Source: Pohlia nutans (Eukaryota; Streptophyta; Bryopsida; Bryales; Mniaceae). From it: DNA of 64,000 nucleotides. Position numbers and translations under genes: made by a program. The notes under the pieces are model-generated. The model had not been told where the DNA came from, searched no databases, and saw only the letters and a list, made by a program, of their open reading frames with translations. The stretch spans positions 19,796,113 through 19,860,112 of the forward strand of contig CM040092.1 of the NCBI GenBank assembly GCA_022496805.1, given 5' to 3'. Shown here piece after piece: positions 12,279 through 23,762 of the stretch; within the stretch, counting starts at the first letter, position 1; every line of letters starts with the position of its first letter.

Positions 12279-12694
12279 GAGCATGCCCAGCAGCATGTGT
12301 TTTGGAGGGACCAACGCCAAGATTTGGTGTAGTTATCTCCATTTGCTTCGAAGTTTGTCCCTGCAACTACCCACTAACACTAAAATATAGTTTTTGGAGT
12401 CAAAACTTGAGGTTTCCCCGCCATCTACAGAAGCTTTGGCGCAAGCAAATTTCTCACACCAAGCAAGCAAAGATGTTCAATCAACAATTAAATAACGAGC
12501 TTGAAGACTATTCACCGGACCGTGCTTCAAGGTCATCAAGTTATTTTCATAAAATCTTCGTTTTATAAGTTGCCTTGGTGTTCGCTCCATGAGTGTTGTT
12601 GGGGTACTTCTTGTATAACATTCCTCTAAGTTAAAAATGGCCCTCAAATTAATGCTTGACGGACATATTTTCTTTGCAACTGCTGGGCTTGCTC
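12279..12694. mobile_element. PIF/Harbinger-like MITE, copy 1
   Basis: The ends GAGCATGCCCAGCAG and CTGCTGGGCTTGCTC are flanked by TAA on both sides. The interior is highly similar to 16497-16906 (inverted) and keeps the same open frame. Confidence 0.8.
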
Positions 12695-13536
12695 TAACAT
12701 TCAGTAGTCTTCATGTCCACTACCTTTCCTTCATGCACTTTACTTATCACCTTGAGCCTCCACCTGTCCATTTAACTGCTAATGAATACTAAGGTTGGAT
12801 GCTCTAAAACCACCACCTCCTCCAATTATGACATGTAGAGTTTTCCTGGGACCACCACAGTTGAGACTCAAAACCACCAAGTTCACTATTCAAGTAAAGC
12901 CAAACATTGCGAAGAAGTAGGTGGTGGTTTTGGGTGTCATTATGAGTGAAAATTAGTACCACATGGTGTGGTCATGGAGGAACCTATATGTTGATATTGA
13001 GTGTTGGTGTTTGTTCCTCTTTTAAAATTTGTATCAATTTCAACATTGAGAATAAAATTGTGGAAAAATATGCATTCCTTGTTAAACCTTCTATAGAATG
13101 AAAGAAAAATATTTCACCCAACATATCATTGCTAAAAAAACACAGATTGCTTAAGTTGGTGGTTTTAGGGCAATCAACCATATAAGGAAAAGGCGTCACT
13201 ATTCACTCCTTATGTGAGTCAAATGGTGCCACTTCGCACTCACCCATTTTTTGGTTGGATTTGGTGAGTGCGATTCGTCATGTAGGACAAACATGTATAG
13301 TGAAAAAGCGACAATGAACAGGATTCTCGAGAGTGAGAAACGACACCTCTGCTTGTAGTGGAACTACTATTGGGTGTGGAATGTTCCACACCATCTATTG
13401 TAGAGCCAAGGCAGAGACAGGACGTGCTACTGAATGTTATGTCACTCCATGCAAGTGTTGTTGCACCAGCTTTCTTTCTATATTAGTTCAAAATGTGCTA
13501 ATGCTTAGTCGTCGGTTATGTAGCCCTTTTCCCTGC
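12695..13536. other. No feature recognised
   Basis: Short open frames here show no domain. Confidence 0.4.
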
Positions 13537-13599
13537 TACTAATTACTAATTACTACTAATTACTAATTAGTAATTAGTAAATAATTACTAATTATTTAC
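13537..13599. repeat. Palindromic tandem repeat of TACTAATTAC words
   Basis: TACTAATTAC and its complement alternate, so the tract can fold on itself. Confidence 0.8.
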
Positions 13600-13639
13600 A
13601 AACTTTAATCTTTTATTGTATGTTAGAATTAGAACTGTA

Positions 13640-13812
13640 AATCAATTAGAAGTTAGAAGTAGAGATATATTGTAACTCAATCAAGGTGAGTAGTCTTGTA
13701 CCAATGGCCCTTTGTCCGGTGGGCACTGGCTCATTGTCAAGACGAACAGACACTTTATTCACGCCGGCCTCGAAAGAGGACCGGAGTTCATATCTATCTA
13801 ACTCAATCAAAA
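13640..13812 (+). repeat. Short dispersed repeat Z, copy 2
   Basis: The core CCTTTGTCCGGTGGGCAC ... TTTATTCACGCCGGCC ... GAAAGAGGACCGGAGTT is shared with the other copies. Confidence 0.6.
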
Positions 13813-14224
13813 TGAAATGGCCTAGTATACAATCATGTATGATAATGTCCTTGATACATTTAAAAAAAAGATGTTACAAGTAAAAAAATTATAGCAAGAT
13901 GTAAGCTCTAGCGCAATTGCAATGCAAGGTGAATCTAAAGTTCTACAGCAGTCATGTAGTATTTTGGCATACAAGGTGATGTGATTGTTGTTGTATTTGA
14001 GTACATCTTGATATCAAGGCTAGAGGGCAAGGTTAGTATTTCTTGGTCGGTTTCTTTTCCTCCAAATAATCAGGTTCGACATGATGCTAAATTTAAGAAT
14101 CTTTATCGTGATTTTTTTTTCACCATACGAAAGAAACTTCTTAAAATTTCTCACGGAATGCGCTCCTCCTCCAACATACAACATATCACAGTACATCAAT
14201 ACATGAGATGAATCATACAAACAA

Positions 14225-14812
14225 ATGTATAGTACCCTCCAATAAGTATATGTTCATTCCCAAAATGATGCAGAAACTTGACAAAAAGGAGAATTTTGAA
14301 ATGACACTAGAATTAACCGAAAAGAAGCTTCCAAAGAGGAAACTCAGCTCAAACTCATGTTAGACTCGTTTTGAGTTGAAGAAAGCTCCAAAACTGAGAC
14401 TAAGCCGAGTTTCTAAATTCTCTAAAACAAGCACCTGACAGTATCTTAGCTGCAGGACCCTCAATTGCGAACACGTTCCCCCGACCCTCAGTTGCTATTC
14501 AATTCGAGACCAAGTTACTATTCACTGAGAACATGTGACAGTGGATCTTATTTTTAGTGACAAGACTCTTGTTTGACTCCTGTTGCAACCTCTTTTGTTT
14601 TCGGTTAACTCAACTCTGTACTCAAAAATCCTTCAATTCAGGAATCGTAAAGTATATTAGATAGATAACATAGTCTCTTTTCATGGTAATTTTTCAAGTC
14701 GATTGCTCTGACTTCTCCTTTGCATACAAGCTTCCACTGAAGTCACTGCTCTTTCTCTTGAAAGCCCCAACAGTTCTAAAAATGACAGATAAGTTACTTA
14801 TTGTAGGGGACT
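14225..14812. mobile_element. TIR element related to 33368-33633, with an internal insertion
   Basis: Both outer parts match the intron-3 element of the U-box gene: GTACCCTCCAATAAGTAT, AATTCAGGAATCGTAAAGT and CTTCCACTGAAGTCAC. About 300 extra bases (roughly 14335-14625) separate them. The ends pair as AATAAGTAT/TACTTATT. Confidence 0.65.
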
Positions 14813-14893
14813 GACGAAATATGAAATCCAAGGAACATTGAGGGGTTCACTCAAATTTTAAAGCTGTTTAACACTTAAAAAGTAACCCAGTAA

Positions 14894-15118
14894 CAGGGCC
14901 CGGGAAGAACTGACAGTCAGTTACAAGTGAGCCGATTAATTTTTGGAAATGGCTGGTTGATTTTCAAGAATAGAGGCAAACCACCGAACTAAATGACTAA
15001 AAAATAATTATATTTGGTATTCATAGACAAAATGTACGGGATGTAACCTTTAAAAACCGGTTGCTTTTGGAAAATAAAGGACATTGACTGGTTGCCTCAA
15101 AAATCTTCCCGAACAGTG
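14894..15118. mobile_element. hAT-type MITE with 8-bp duplication
   Basis: CAGGGCCCGGGAAGA at the left end pairs with TCTTCCCGAACAGTG at the right. CCCAGTAA flanks both sides (14886-14893 and 15119-15126). Length, TIR type and 8-bp duplication fit the hAT superfamily. Confidence 0.85.
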
Positions 15119-15126
15119 CCCAGTAA

Positions 15127-15892
15127 TTCATTTTCTCTTTTGAGCATTAACAGGAAAAATGTAACAGTGTAACGATGACAGTACAGGACTGTACTGCAGG
15201 AGTAGATTCGCTCCGTATATTAATGAGGAGAGGTACAAATATCGGTCATGCCGGGAGGGGGGTAAATTATAGTTTTTTAATATTTGGAAACTATGATTTT
15301 TTCTAAGTTGTAAATAGAAAAGAAAAACCCAGGTCTCTAGTGGGGAGGGTAAACTGATAACCCTCGCCATCATCAGTGCCAGATGAGTCGGTTTAGTTGG
15401 ATGAATTTTATTCCATGAAAAACAACTAAGGGCTAAAGAAAGGAGCGGTTGAGATGTCAGGAATGAAAGCGCAGGCAAAGGCACAGGAGCCGGAGGGAGC
15501 TCAAAATAGTAACCCACCTCTCTTTTTCTGAATTTTAATTTTTTTGAATTTTTTTTATTGACACAAATAAAGGAGAACTTAGAATAGTTACCCTTTCCCA
15601 TTGTTCATTGGCAAGTGTGTCGTGTAGCGAGGACTTGTGACACGATGAAGATTCGTTCCCTTCAACTGGGTCGTTCCTTTACTTGTCCCCCCACAACATG
15701 CATGATCAAATGGTGGCATGACCCACACACAAATCTAAAAAATTCATTTCCTATGTCTCATCTCCTTCTTTTTGGAAAAATCAGGATTTTATGATTCCTC
15801 ATATTTGAGTATTTTTAGTATGGAATGAAGTTAGCGCTTCACTATAGGAGACCGACAATTTTGATTGAAATCCCACCATTTGGCATGTCATC
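15127..15892. other. No feature recognised
   Basis: A 157-codon minus-strand open frame (15128-15601) has no domain and low-complexity composition. Confidence 0.4.
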
Positions 15893-15895
15893 TAA

Positions 15896-16258
15896 GAGCC
15901 GCTTCACACTATGGCCATCCAAGTCGAGAGGCCGTGGGGTTGAGAGTCCAAACTTTGTTGAGAGTCCAAAGAAATCTACTGAAAATAGGCATAAAATATA
16001 GTTTTCATTTTTTATGAAAAGAAATCGACGGCCTCTCGACCATAGTGACGGGTCTTGCAAAATGTAGAACCCAAACTTCCTCTCGAGAGGCCGTCACCTT
16101 GGTCAAAAAGTGTTGCCATGTAAGCATTTTGAAGGTCCACGGCCTTTGGACTTTGGCCTCTAGTGTGAAGGGTCGAGAGGCCGAAACCATGGTTTCTTGC
16201 AATTTGATTGGTGGAAACCGACGGCCTCTCGACCTTTGGCCATAGTGTGAAGCGGCCC
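15896..16258. mobile_element. MITE, GGGCCGCTT family (Harbinger-like), TAA duplication
   Basis: GAGCCGCTTCACACTATGG and its inverse CCATAGTGTGAAGCGGCCC are flanked by TAA on each side. CGAGAGGCCGT repeats occur inside both arms. Confidence 0.85.
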
Positions 16259-16300
16259 TAACTTTGCCTTTGAAAGTGAAAGTAAGTTCCAACTGCTCAT

Positions 16301-17021
16301 CGCCCATTCACACCAAGCTCCCTTGCCACACTTCCCGAAATGGAGGAAGGTAAAACCCAGAAACAAAAATATATTTAAAGTCTTGTCTTTTCTTGCTGCA
16401 ATTACTATGCAAGCACTTTGCAACTGCATTACAGTGCCGTATGTAGAGCCATGCTCCTTTTTTTGCGTTGGGTTCCTTTTTGTCATGTGTTTGAGCAAGC
16501 CCAGCAGTTCCAGAACAAATATGTCCGCCAAGCATTAATTTGAGGGCCATTTTTAACTTAGGGGAATGTTATACAAGAAGTAGCCCAACAACATTCTTTG
16601 AACGAACACCAAGGCAACTTATAAAACAAAGATTTTATGAAAGTAACTTGATGACCTTGAAGCACAGGCCGGCGAATAGTCTTCAAGCTCGTTATTTAAT
16701 TGTTGATTGAGCATCTCTGCTAGCTTGGTGTGAGAAATTTGCTTGCGCCAAAGCTTCTGTAGATGGCGGGGAAACCTCAAACTTTGGGTCCAAAAACTAT
16801 TTTTTAGCAGTAGTGGGTAGTTGTTGGGCCAAACTTCGAAGCAAGTGGAGATGACCACCAAATCTTGGCGTTGGTCCCTCTAAAACACCTGCTGCTGGGC
16901 ATGCTCTTAGAGTAATTTCTAATTAAGTACTTTTATATTTCTTGGTTGACAACAGATTCCCTCAAAGTCACCTGACGCACGGCTTGCATGCGACAGCATT
17001 GGTGTATGTGAATGGGTCATC
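16301..17021. mobile_element. TIR element split by a Harbinger-like insertion
   Basis: The segments 16301-16431 and 16910-17021 match, in inverse, a continuous piece at 19720-19985. The ends CCCATTCACA and TGTGAATGGG pair. The interruption 16432-16906 is absent from the other copy. Confidence 0.65.
16432..16906. mobile_element. PIF/Harbinger-like MITE, copy 2 (TTA duplication, empty site known)
   Basis: TTA at 16429-16431 and 16907-16909 flanks the insert. The uninterrupted paralogue near 19825 has a single TAA at the same point on the opposite strand. The inner part 16497-16906 matches 12279-12694; about 65 bp at the left are extra. Confidence 0.75.
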
Positions 17022-17259
17022 AGAGGAATCGTCCCAATTTCCATAGTCCAGTCACTTCTACCCACCTTGCATATACTCTGATGGAGTTTTGCAAACTGGT
17101 CTGCGTTATCATGACTTGAGCTTAGGATAACCACAGTTTACTGTACTCAAGCTCGCGGTACGCAGAATACATGGCTATTCTGCTCAAGAATGTTGTGTGA
17201 TTTGGTATTAGAGGTTTGTCTTTTGTGATGATTTAACTTCGGATATACTGGGCCGAGGT

Positions 17260-17440
17260 TTAACCCCTGAAGGACCGTGGGTTTTTCTTGTTTTTGAGCA
17301 TCATTTTCTTCTCTTTCTATTCATTTTTTTGTGAACCTTTTTTTTTGGGTTCTTGATAGCTGATACCAATTTTAGCATTACAAAAAAAATTAAAGATTTT
17401 TTTTTATCAATATAACAAATTTTCCCATGTCTCAAAGATG
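17260..17440. mobile_element. TTAA element, left end only
   Basis: TTAA-CCCCTGAAGGACCGTGG is clear, but I found no right end. The right limit is arbitrary. The following 17440-17700 has no recognised feature. Confidence 0.5.
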
Positions 17441-17727
17441 GTCAAGAAAGATTCTCATTTCATTTTTTCACTTCAATCGCTATAAACTTGCAATTTGTAT
17501 GGTCAAAGTATATCAAAAATTTATCATGCATTTCTTTTGATAGTTTAAAGCAAGATCTTACGATCAAATATTCAAAAATAATAATTCTAAGGTTTATTTT
17601 AAGCCTTGCCCGAACTGCCCATTCTCCCCCAAAAAACCTCTTTCTCTCTATAACTTCCACTGACGAAGTCGCCTTGTGTTAGCGAGCGCCTTGGCCGGGC
17701 GCCGGTGGGTCACTCAAATTTTCTTAT

Positions 17728-18048
17728 GCGGCCGAGAGTTTTGGTAGGCCGGCAATATGCCTTGGCAAGCCATAGTCACACTAAAGGCCAAAGTCCAAAG
17801 GCCGTCGCCCTTCAAAATGCCTACATGGCAACACTTTTTGACCAAGGTTGACGGACTCTTGAAGGAAGTTTGGGTCGAACAGGAATAGAAACCCAAACTA
17901 TAGTCGAGAGGTTGTTGATTTTTTTTCATAAAAAATCAAAACTATATTTTGTTGCCTATTTTCAGCCCATTTCTTTGGACTCTCAACAAAGTTTGACCAC
18001 TCAATCCCACGGCCTCTCGACTTGAACGGCCATAGTGTGAAGCGGCCC
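17728..18048. mobile_element. MITE, GGGCCGCTT family, left end damaged
   Basis: It ends GGCCATAGTGTGAAGCGGCCC-TAA. The interior AAAGGCCAAAGTCCAAAGGCC and ACTCTCAACAAAGTTTG matches 43506-43856. The left end is not recognisable. Confidence 0.65.
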
Positions 18049-18051
18049 TAA

Positions 18052-19719
18052 GTGACCAGAAGTTTTGGGACTACCAAGTGCTGTGATAATTACGAGGACG
18101 TGACATTTTCTATTTGCTCTTGGGAATGCTGGGTCATACAGGATTCCAATTGGTTTTGTAATTGAGACACTACCTTCCAATCCTCATCAAATGCTCGGTC
18201 TCATGCTATTTCTCTGCTGCCCATTGATCAGAAAACTTAAAGCGAATAAAATCCCGCCTGTTAAGTTACAACTCTTGAATGAGGAGGCCTGTAGCCAATT
18301 CTCCACCCAGCTGGCTCACATACTCACAGACGTCAACACCTGTCATTCTCCATTAGCGTACCCCATTCTCCGCCAATACTTGCTCAAACAAGCAATCAAA
18401 ATACCCCGACTCTAAATCCCCCTCCAAGTTAATGCAACAGGACAATACCTGCCCCCTATTTTGTGCATGTTGGGGCCCACCTTAAAAAATAACCCCCTCT
18501 TCCAAGGGTTTAAAATTCCCGAGGGGGTCTTCCTAAACTATCTTGCAGCCATAGGCCTCAGATTTGCAAAAAAAAAAAAAAAAGACCCTAGAGTGTCTAA
18601 AATGGAAATTTCAGAAAATGAGACCCATGAGTGAATATTGCTTGCATTAACGTTGAGGGGGGATTTAGAGTCGGAGATCAAAATACAAGCTTCCCATAAA
18701 GTCAACTGAGTTAACTTCTTGTTTTTCACTTTGAAAAAAAGGACCGTTTCATTTTTCAAAGAAATTGACGGTATAATCCTTTGTCCTATAATAAGCTTCC
18801 TCAATCATAAAAATAGAAGAATTACCTAATCCAATGGTATGGACCCTGAGTACAATGGGTGTGGACCTTGAGCCAATAAAATTAGTAGTTTAAGCAAACA
18901 AGAAGCTTATTATGGGACAAATAGTTTGAGCAATCATGAAGTTTAATATGAAACAAAGAGAGTAGTTCAATTCAGGGCCTGAAGGCGGCCGACTGGAGAA
19001 GAAAAAGAGTAGGGAAGGTACCACTTGGGAGGGTGAAGCCTTCAGCGGAAGATCTCATTTTTGCACCAATCATCAAGAAATTCAGTCTCTAAGAGCATTC
19101 GCACCCTTCTCTTTTCAATTCGTCCCTTGGCCACTATCATCACCTCCAAAATTCAGTAACACAAGCTATCGTCTCTACAGCCTCTTGAATCGCTATGTCT
19201 TCATTTGTATAGTCCGTCAACCAATCACAATAACTATACATAAGCATTGTTCATCAATCTAGGATACCGAGCCCTTCGGACTAAACTTAGTTATAGACGA
19301 ACGTATTGAGGTGTCTCTATATCGCACGGGGCGCAATTTACAATGCTCTGACAGGAAGGAATAAGGTCTTGGCTACAACAAAATATTGGGTGCGGTTGGA
19401 ACAGGAATGCAGACCCCTCCTCACATGCTCACATTCCCCCAATTTAAAATGGCATTGTATCCATAAATTCATCAAAACCACTGGGCTTGCTCTCAGTCAA
19501 CTGCCAGCCATTGAATCCCCCAGAACTCTTAATTAAGTTTAGTGCAAGAAAAAAAAAAAAAAAAACACCTGCCAAGACAATAGTATTTGGCGTGGAGAAA
19601 TCAAATTTAATGGCGTTGAGCATCATCTTCGGGTTGGCGTCACTGTTGCTAGGGCGAACAAGGGAGCAACTACCCTTTATCTTGACATTGAGTCAACAAA
19701 TTTACAGCTGCTAGGCATG
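18052..19719. other. Unassigned stretch with mononucleotide tracts
   Basis: A(15) at about 18570 and A(16) at about 19550. About 18780-18960 resembles 9540-9700 (GAAGCTTATTATGG, ATGAAGTTTAATATG), so it is an unnamed dispersed repeat. No gene seen. Confidence 0.45.
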
Positions 19720-19985
19720 CTCTCACATACACCAATGCTGCCGTATGAATGCATACGTCAGGTAACTTTGAGGGAATCTGTTGTCAACCAAGAAATATTA
19801 AAAAATACGCAATTAAAAATTACTCTAATGCACTTGCGTAGTGCATGAACAGTAGTTGCAGCAAGAAAAGACAACTAAAGGCTTTGAATATTATTTTTTT
19901 GTTTGTGGGTTTTACCTTCCTCCATTTCGGGAACACAGATGCAAGGGCGGCAGGGGGCTTGTTGTGAATGGGACATGAGGCCCTC
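19720..19985. repeat. Uninterrupted partner of the element at 16301-17021
   Basis: Inverted relative to the first copy; shares CACCAATGCTG, CAACCAAGAAATATTA, GCAGCAAGAAAAGAC and CTCCATTTCGGGAA. Confidence 0.65.
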
Positions 19986-20345
19986 AAATGGGACACACTA
20001 GTGCACAAAGTTAGTCACGGTGGGAGCACGGGGAGCACCCGGGTGTCTTATCTCCAGCTAAACTCAACTATAATAACCACCACGGCCACTTCCCTGGCCG
20101 AGAATGGGGTGTGGAGGCGCTTTCTTCGAAGCCTCCCCCACCCATCATGCAGCGGGTAGGGCACTAGGGCGAGTTTAGCGTTGCAAATACAACAACAGCC
20201 ACGGCTTTTGTCTGGACTGTCTAGCTCTCTAAAAGGAAGATTTCCCAACTCTTTTATATCACACTTTTGGTCCACATTTCATTACGGGTGCCACCACCTC
20301 TTCCGAGAAGTTTGATTCTATGAAGATTGAGAATCTGGAGAGAGA

Positions 20346-20735
20346 TTTTTTATTTTTATTTATTTATTTATTTATTAATTTTAACAAATGGATGTTTTAT
20401 ATCCATTGCACAACAACAGATTACAAACATCACAATGTGAACGAAGAGAGCACATTTCCAGTACTCTCCCGCAGGTGATGTTTGGGATTTTTCTTCCTAC
20501 AATATCTAGACTAGACCCTAAGCTCCTAATCATTTCCTACTAAAAGCGACACCCCACCGTAACAAGAGGCCTGGGAGCCATCCCCGTTATGCACGGGGTT
20601 CCTTTCAAGCTTGGAAATATTAGCCCTTATGACATGCATCTGACCGGAATCGAACCGCTGCCCTCTTTGGTGCTAATAAGCACTCCTAAGAGGAGCCCAT
20701 CCAACTAGGTAGTTTAAGGTCATTCCGGACCGAAC
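20346..20735 (-). mobile_element. tRNA-derived SINE, apparently full length
   Basis: On the minus strand it starts near 20735. It has an A-box-like TAGTTGGATGGGC and a perfect B box GGTTCGATTCC (20645-20656), and ends in an (AAAT)n tail at 20347-20390. CTGGAGAGAGA flanks both sides (20335-20345, 20736-20746) as a target-site duplication. Its movement would need a partner LINE, not seen here. Confidence 0.8.
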
Positions 20736-20832
20736 CTGGAGAGAGAATTGTGGAGCCAATCTTGGACATTCTTTATGAAGAAGGTGTGAGTCCCCTTGAG
20801 GCCATGTGAAGAATGAGAATGGTCACGGTTTC

Positions 20833-21200
20833 TTAACCCTTAAACGTCAAGGTAAGCCCCATGGGCTTAGTAAAAAGAGAAAAATGAAGAATAAAGTGGA
20901 TTTTCTCAACCAAATCAAGCGAGAATTGGTGCGTTGGAAAGCTACTGAAAAAGCGATCTAGATTCCAAATTTGTGCCTCATTTGAAAGATTGTGGAATCG
21001 TTGGTAAGCAATCAAAGTTATCAAATTGAACAGGTTTTGAGGTTGGGGCAGCTGAGGTTCAGCAGTGCTACAGTGCTGGCCAGCAGTGCCCATCATAGCT
21101 GTTTTTGCATTTTATTTTATTTTATTTTATTTTTTTCCTCCGAAAATTTAGATGCCTTGCGGGCTGCCCCGCCCAGGCCCTCTTGACGTTTAAGGGTTAA
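20833..21200. mobile_element. TTAA element, CGTCAAGG family
   Basis: TTAA-CCCTTAAACGTCAAGG on the left and CTTGACGTTTAAGGG-TTAA on the right. A (TTTTA)n run lies inside. Confidence 0.85.
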
Positions 21201-21509
21201 TCTTCACACCCATTCTTCACCTCCAGAGGAAAAGAATGAAACTTCTCAATCGGCTCAGAGAATGGGTCCTTCACAATTCAAGGAAAAAGTGCCTGAAGAT
21301 TGAGGATGGGAAGAAAGAAGTGTAACACCCCTACTGTATAACCTCTTATTATTTATGTTTCAATATCTTTATTTTTCCAAATTTGTCTTCATTTCTCATG
21401 TTTCATTTGATATTTTATTAGTTGATTTCAACAAGGAAGTCCATTGCATGAGAAGAACTTTATTCTTTGTTTGAAGTTAGTATAAATAAAGAGAACACGC
21501 GCGAACTTG

Positions 21510-21605
21510 GTCTTGGTGGCCTAGTTGGCAGCACTTTCTCCAAGAGACTCTTCATTCACACTGGTCCCTGGGCAAGAGTTTCTTTCTTTCTAAATAAAGA
21601 GAACG
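21510..21605 (+). repeat. Possible SINE head
   Basis: TGGCCTAGTTGG is a perfect polymerase III A box, but the expected B box is degenerate. The downstream ACTCTTCATTCACACTGG resembles repeat Z. Confidence 0.35.
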
Positions 21606-22062
21606 TTTATTGAAGACTTCACACCAAGCTTGATCCATCAAACAATAGAGAGAGTCACAATTGATTTCAACAAACTATGCAACAAACTCATTCAATTCTA
21701 CACATCCTTATCTTGAAATAGAAAATTTGTATTTGGGCACCATGCTACATGCTCTCACGATGTACCGGGTACCCAAGTACGGCTTTTTTACTAGTGTTGC
21801 CGTATGTTGCATTCTCCATGTAAATTTCATCATATATCATTCTTTGTCTCATCGTTTGATGAATTGAATTTCAACAAGTACGTTGAAAATGCTAAAAAGA
21901 GGACTTTCAAAGAATATTTTCTTTTATTTCATTCTCCTCAATTCCCATATTTTTATTATACTTCATTTTCAACATGCAATGACTCTTCATCTCCTAATGG
22001 CAACAATTTGCTATTAGAAAGTTACATTTAGCTTTTCAAAGGTGACCTCAATATTAAATTAT
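21606..22062. other. No feature recognised
   Basis: AT-rich; two short overlapping open frames without domains. Confidence 0.4.
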
Positions 22063-22487
22063 TCACCCCTAGAGGACCACACCCTCTCCAGATTTGGAGA
22101 ATTGCAAAGATGCATTATAAATTGCAACTAGGGAGGATGTTTTAAAATTGATGTTTGAATAAAAGTTGTACATTATGAATTTTAGATTCTATTCATATAG
22201 TTAAATCTATGATCGCTATCACCAATGTTTTTGAATAAAATTTGAAACTTAAACTTCAAAATTCTTTTGTAATTTGATTACAAATAAGATATTGACAATC
22301 TATGGATGAAATTTTGTGATGGGTTGAAATATTATACTCTAAGTGTGATGATTTTTGGAGATTTTTGGTTGCTTAATTTTATGAGTTGATTTTTTCAAGA
22401 GCACTTTTGAACTAAGATCTGAGAAATTTTTGGTGAACCACTTCAACATGAAATGAGGCATAATAAATTCACAAATCATCCCCTTTC
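22063..22487. mobile_element. TTAA element, GAACGATGTAC family, truncated
   Basis: It starts CACCCCTAGAGGACC and is the inverse of the right part of 25752-26349. The other end is lost at about 22487, where the foldback at 22504 begins. Confidence 0.6.
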
Positions 22488-22503
22488 CACAAATAGTTCA
22501 TTC

Positions 22504-22888
22504 CAAATAGTTAAAAGATATGGAAGAGCTTGGTGGTCTATCATTATTAGGTGTGTAAGAACTTGGTACTTTGTTACTTTTATTATGTTACTGTTACTAT
22601 AGTGTCCATTCTCGGAAGGGAAGAGTAGTTTTGTTCCAATGGCCCTTTGTCCAGTGGGCACAGGGTCATTGACATTACGAACGGACACTTTATTCACGTC
22701 GGCCTTCAAAAGAGGACCGGAGTTTCTATCCTATGTAAGAACTTAGTGGTCTTGAAACTCATATGAAAACTTTTTGGGCACCAAGAAAGGAGCTCGAATT
22801 TTTTTCATATGAGTTTGAAGACCACCAAGCTTGTACACACCTAATAATGATAGACCACCAAGCTCTTATATACCTTTTAACTATTTGA
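22504..22888. mobile_element. Foldback MITE with repeat Z inserted
   Basis: CAAATAGTTAAAAG ... GAGCTTGGTGGTCTATC at the left pairs with GATAGACCACCAAGCTC ... CTTTTAACTATTTG at the right. The insertion at about 22574-22733 breaks the left arm. Confidence 0.75.
22574..22733 (+). mobile_element. Repeat Z, copy 3, with 13-bp target duplication
   Basis: GTAAGAACTTGGT before and GTAAGAACTTAGT after the insert look like a retroposition duplication. No poly-A tail; a SINE is the best guess. Confidence 0.55.
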
Positions 22889-22913
22889 AGTGAACAAATA
22901 AGAGTATCGTACT

Positions 22914-23108
22914 CGGAAGGCAGGGTCAACAAAAAATAATATATAAAGAGATCCGTAAATTTTTAAGAAATTACTTTTTCAAAAAAATAAAAATTCTATG
23001 GTGAAAAAGAGAATCTTAGACAATATTCACTAAAATTTAAATAATATTCATATCAATTTGGCAAAATAAACAAACATTTGGCAAGGAATGCTGATCCTGC
23101 CTTTCGGA
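22914..23108. mobile_element. TIR element, CGGAAGGCAGG family
   Basis: CGGAAGGCAGGGTCAAC and GCTGATCCTGCCTTTCGG are near-inverse ends. Relatives are at 39551-39741 and about 910-1062. Confidence 0.65.
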
Positions 23109-23479
23109 TACAATATATTAAAGCAAAATTCATGGTACATTCTTCAAGATCAAGGTGACTTTCAGGATTACTCTAGTATCGGTGGAATTTTGTAGAAGGT
23201 TTTCCTTGGTCGGTATGCTTGTTGTAGGAAGGTCAGTAATGCATTGGTTGTGGATACCAAATTTGAGGGAATCTGTTCATTTAATGAATATTAACTATAA
23301 AATTTACTTTTGAATGGATTTGATGTACACATGAAAAAAACTTCAATGAGTAATAAATAATACATTTAAGTTATTAATTAATTTATACTTTGAGCTGTTG
23401 GAACAAGGGAAATCAATTGCAAAGTACGTATCTGTAATACCATAACCATGGTTGATTACATGTCAATGTTAAAAATTCA

Positions 23480-23762
23480 GGGTCAACTACTGCGTGGTGT
23501 GGAATTGGGGTGCAGGGTGCAGATTTTGGGATGCGGGTGCGGTATATTCATAGAATATTCCCATAATATTTGTTGACGTCAACAAAAATATTTCCCAAAT
23601 TTCAAATTCTAAACCCCAAAATCCTAAACCCTAACCCTAAATTCCAAATCCTAACCCTAAACTACCACATGGCAGTGCTGACAGGGCTGAAATGTTCCTA
23701 AAATATTCCACGCCCCGTGCACCCCCGCACCCTCAATTTCGCACCACGCAATAGACATGCCC
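23480..23762. mobile_element. Mutator-like MITE with 10-bp duplication
   Basis: GGGTCAACTACTGCGTGGTG at the left pairs with CACCACGCAATAGACATGCCC. TAAAAATTCA flanks both sides exactly (23470-23479, 23763-23772). CCCTAAAC-like words at 23613-23662 are internal and not a telomere. Confidence 0.8.

Noticed and set aside
12212..12568. 118-codon open frame as a gene
   Set aside because: Most of it lies inside a Harbinger-like MITE that recurs at 16.5 kb. Kept only as a finding.
18191..18415. 74-codon open frame as a possible LINE fragment
   Set aside because: No reverse transcriptase or endonuclease motif is visible.
20637..20712. tRNA gene (perfect B box)
   Set aside because: It does not fold into a full cloverleaf by eye, and it sits in a longer unit with a tail and target duplication, so it is a SINE.
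23613..23662. Interstitial telomere (CCCTAAA words)
   Set aside because: Irregular and short, inside a MITE whose siblings show the same words diverged.
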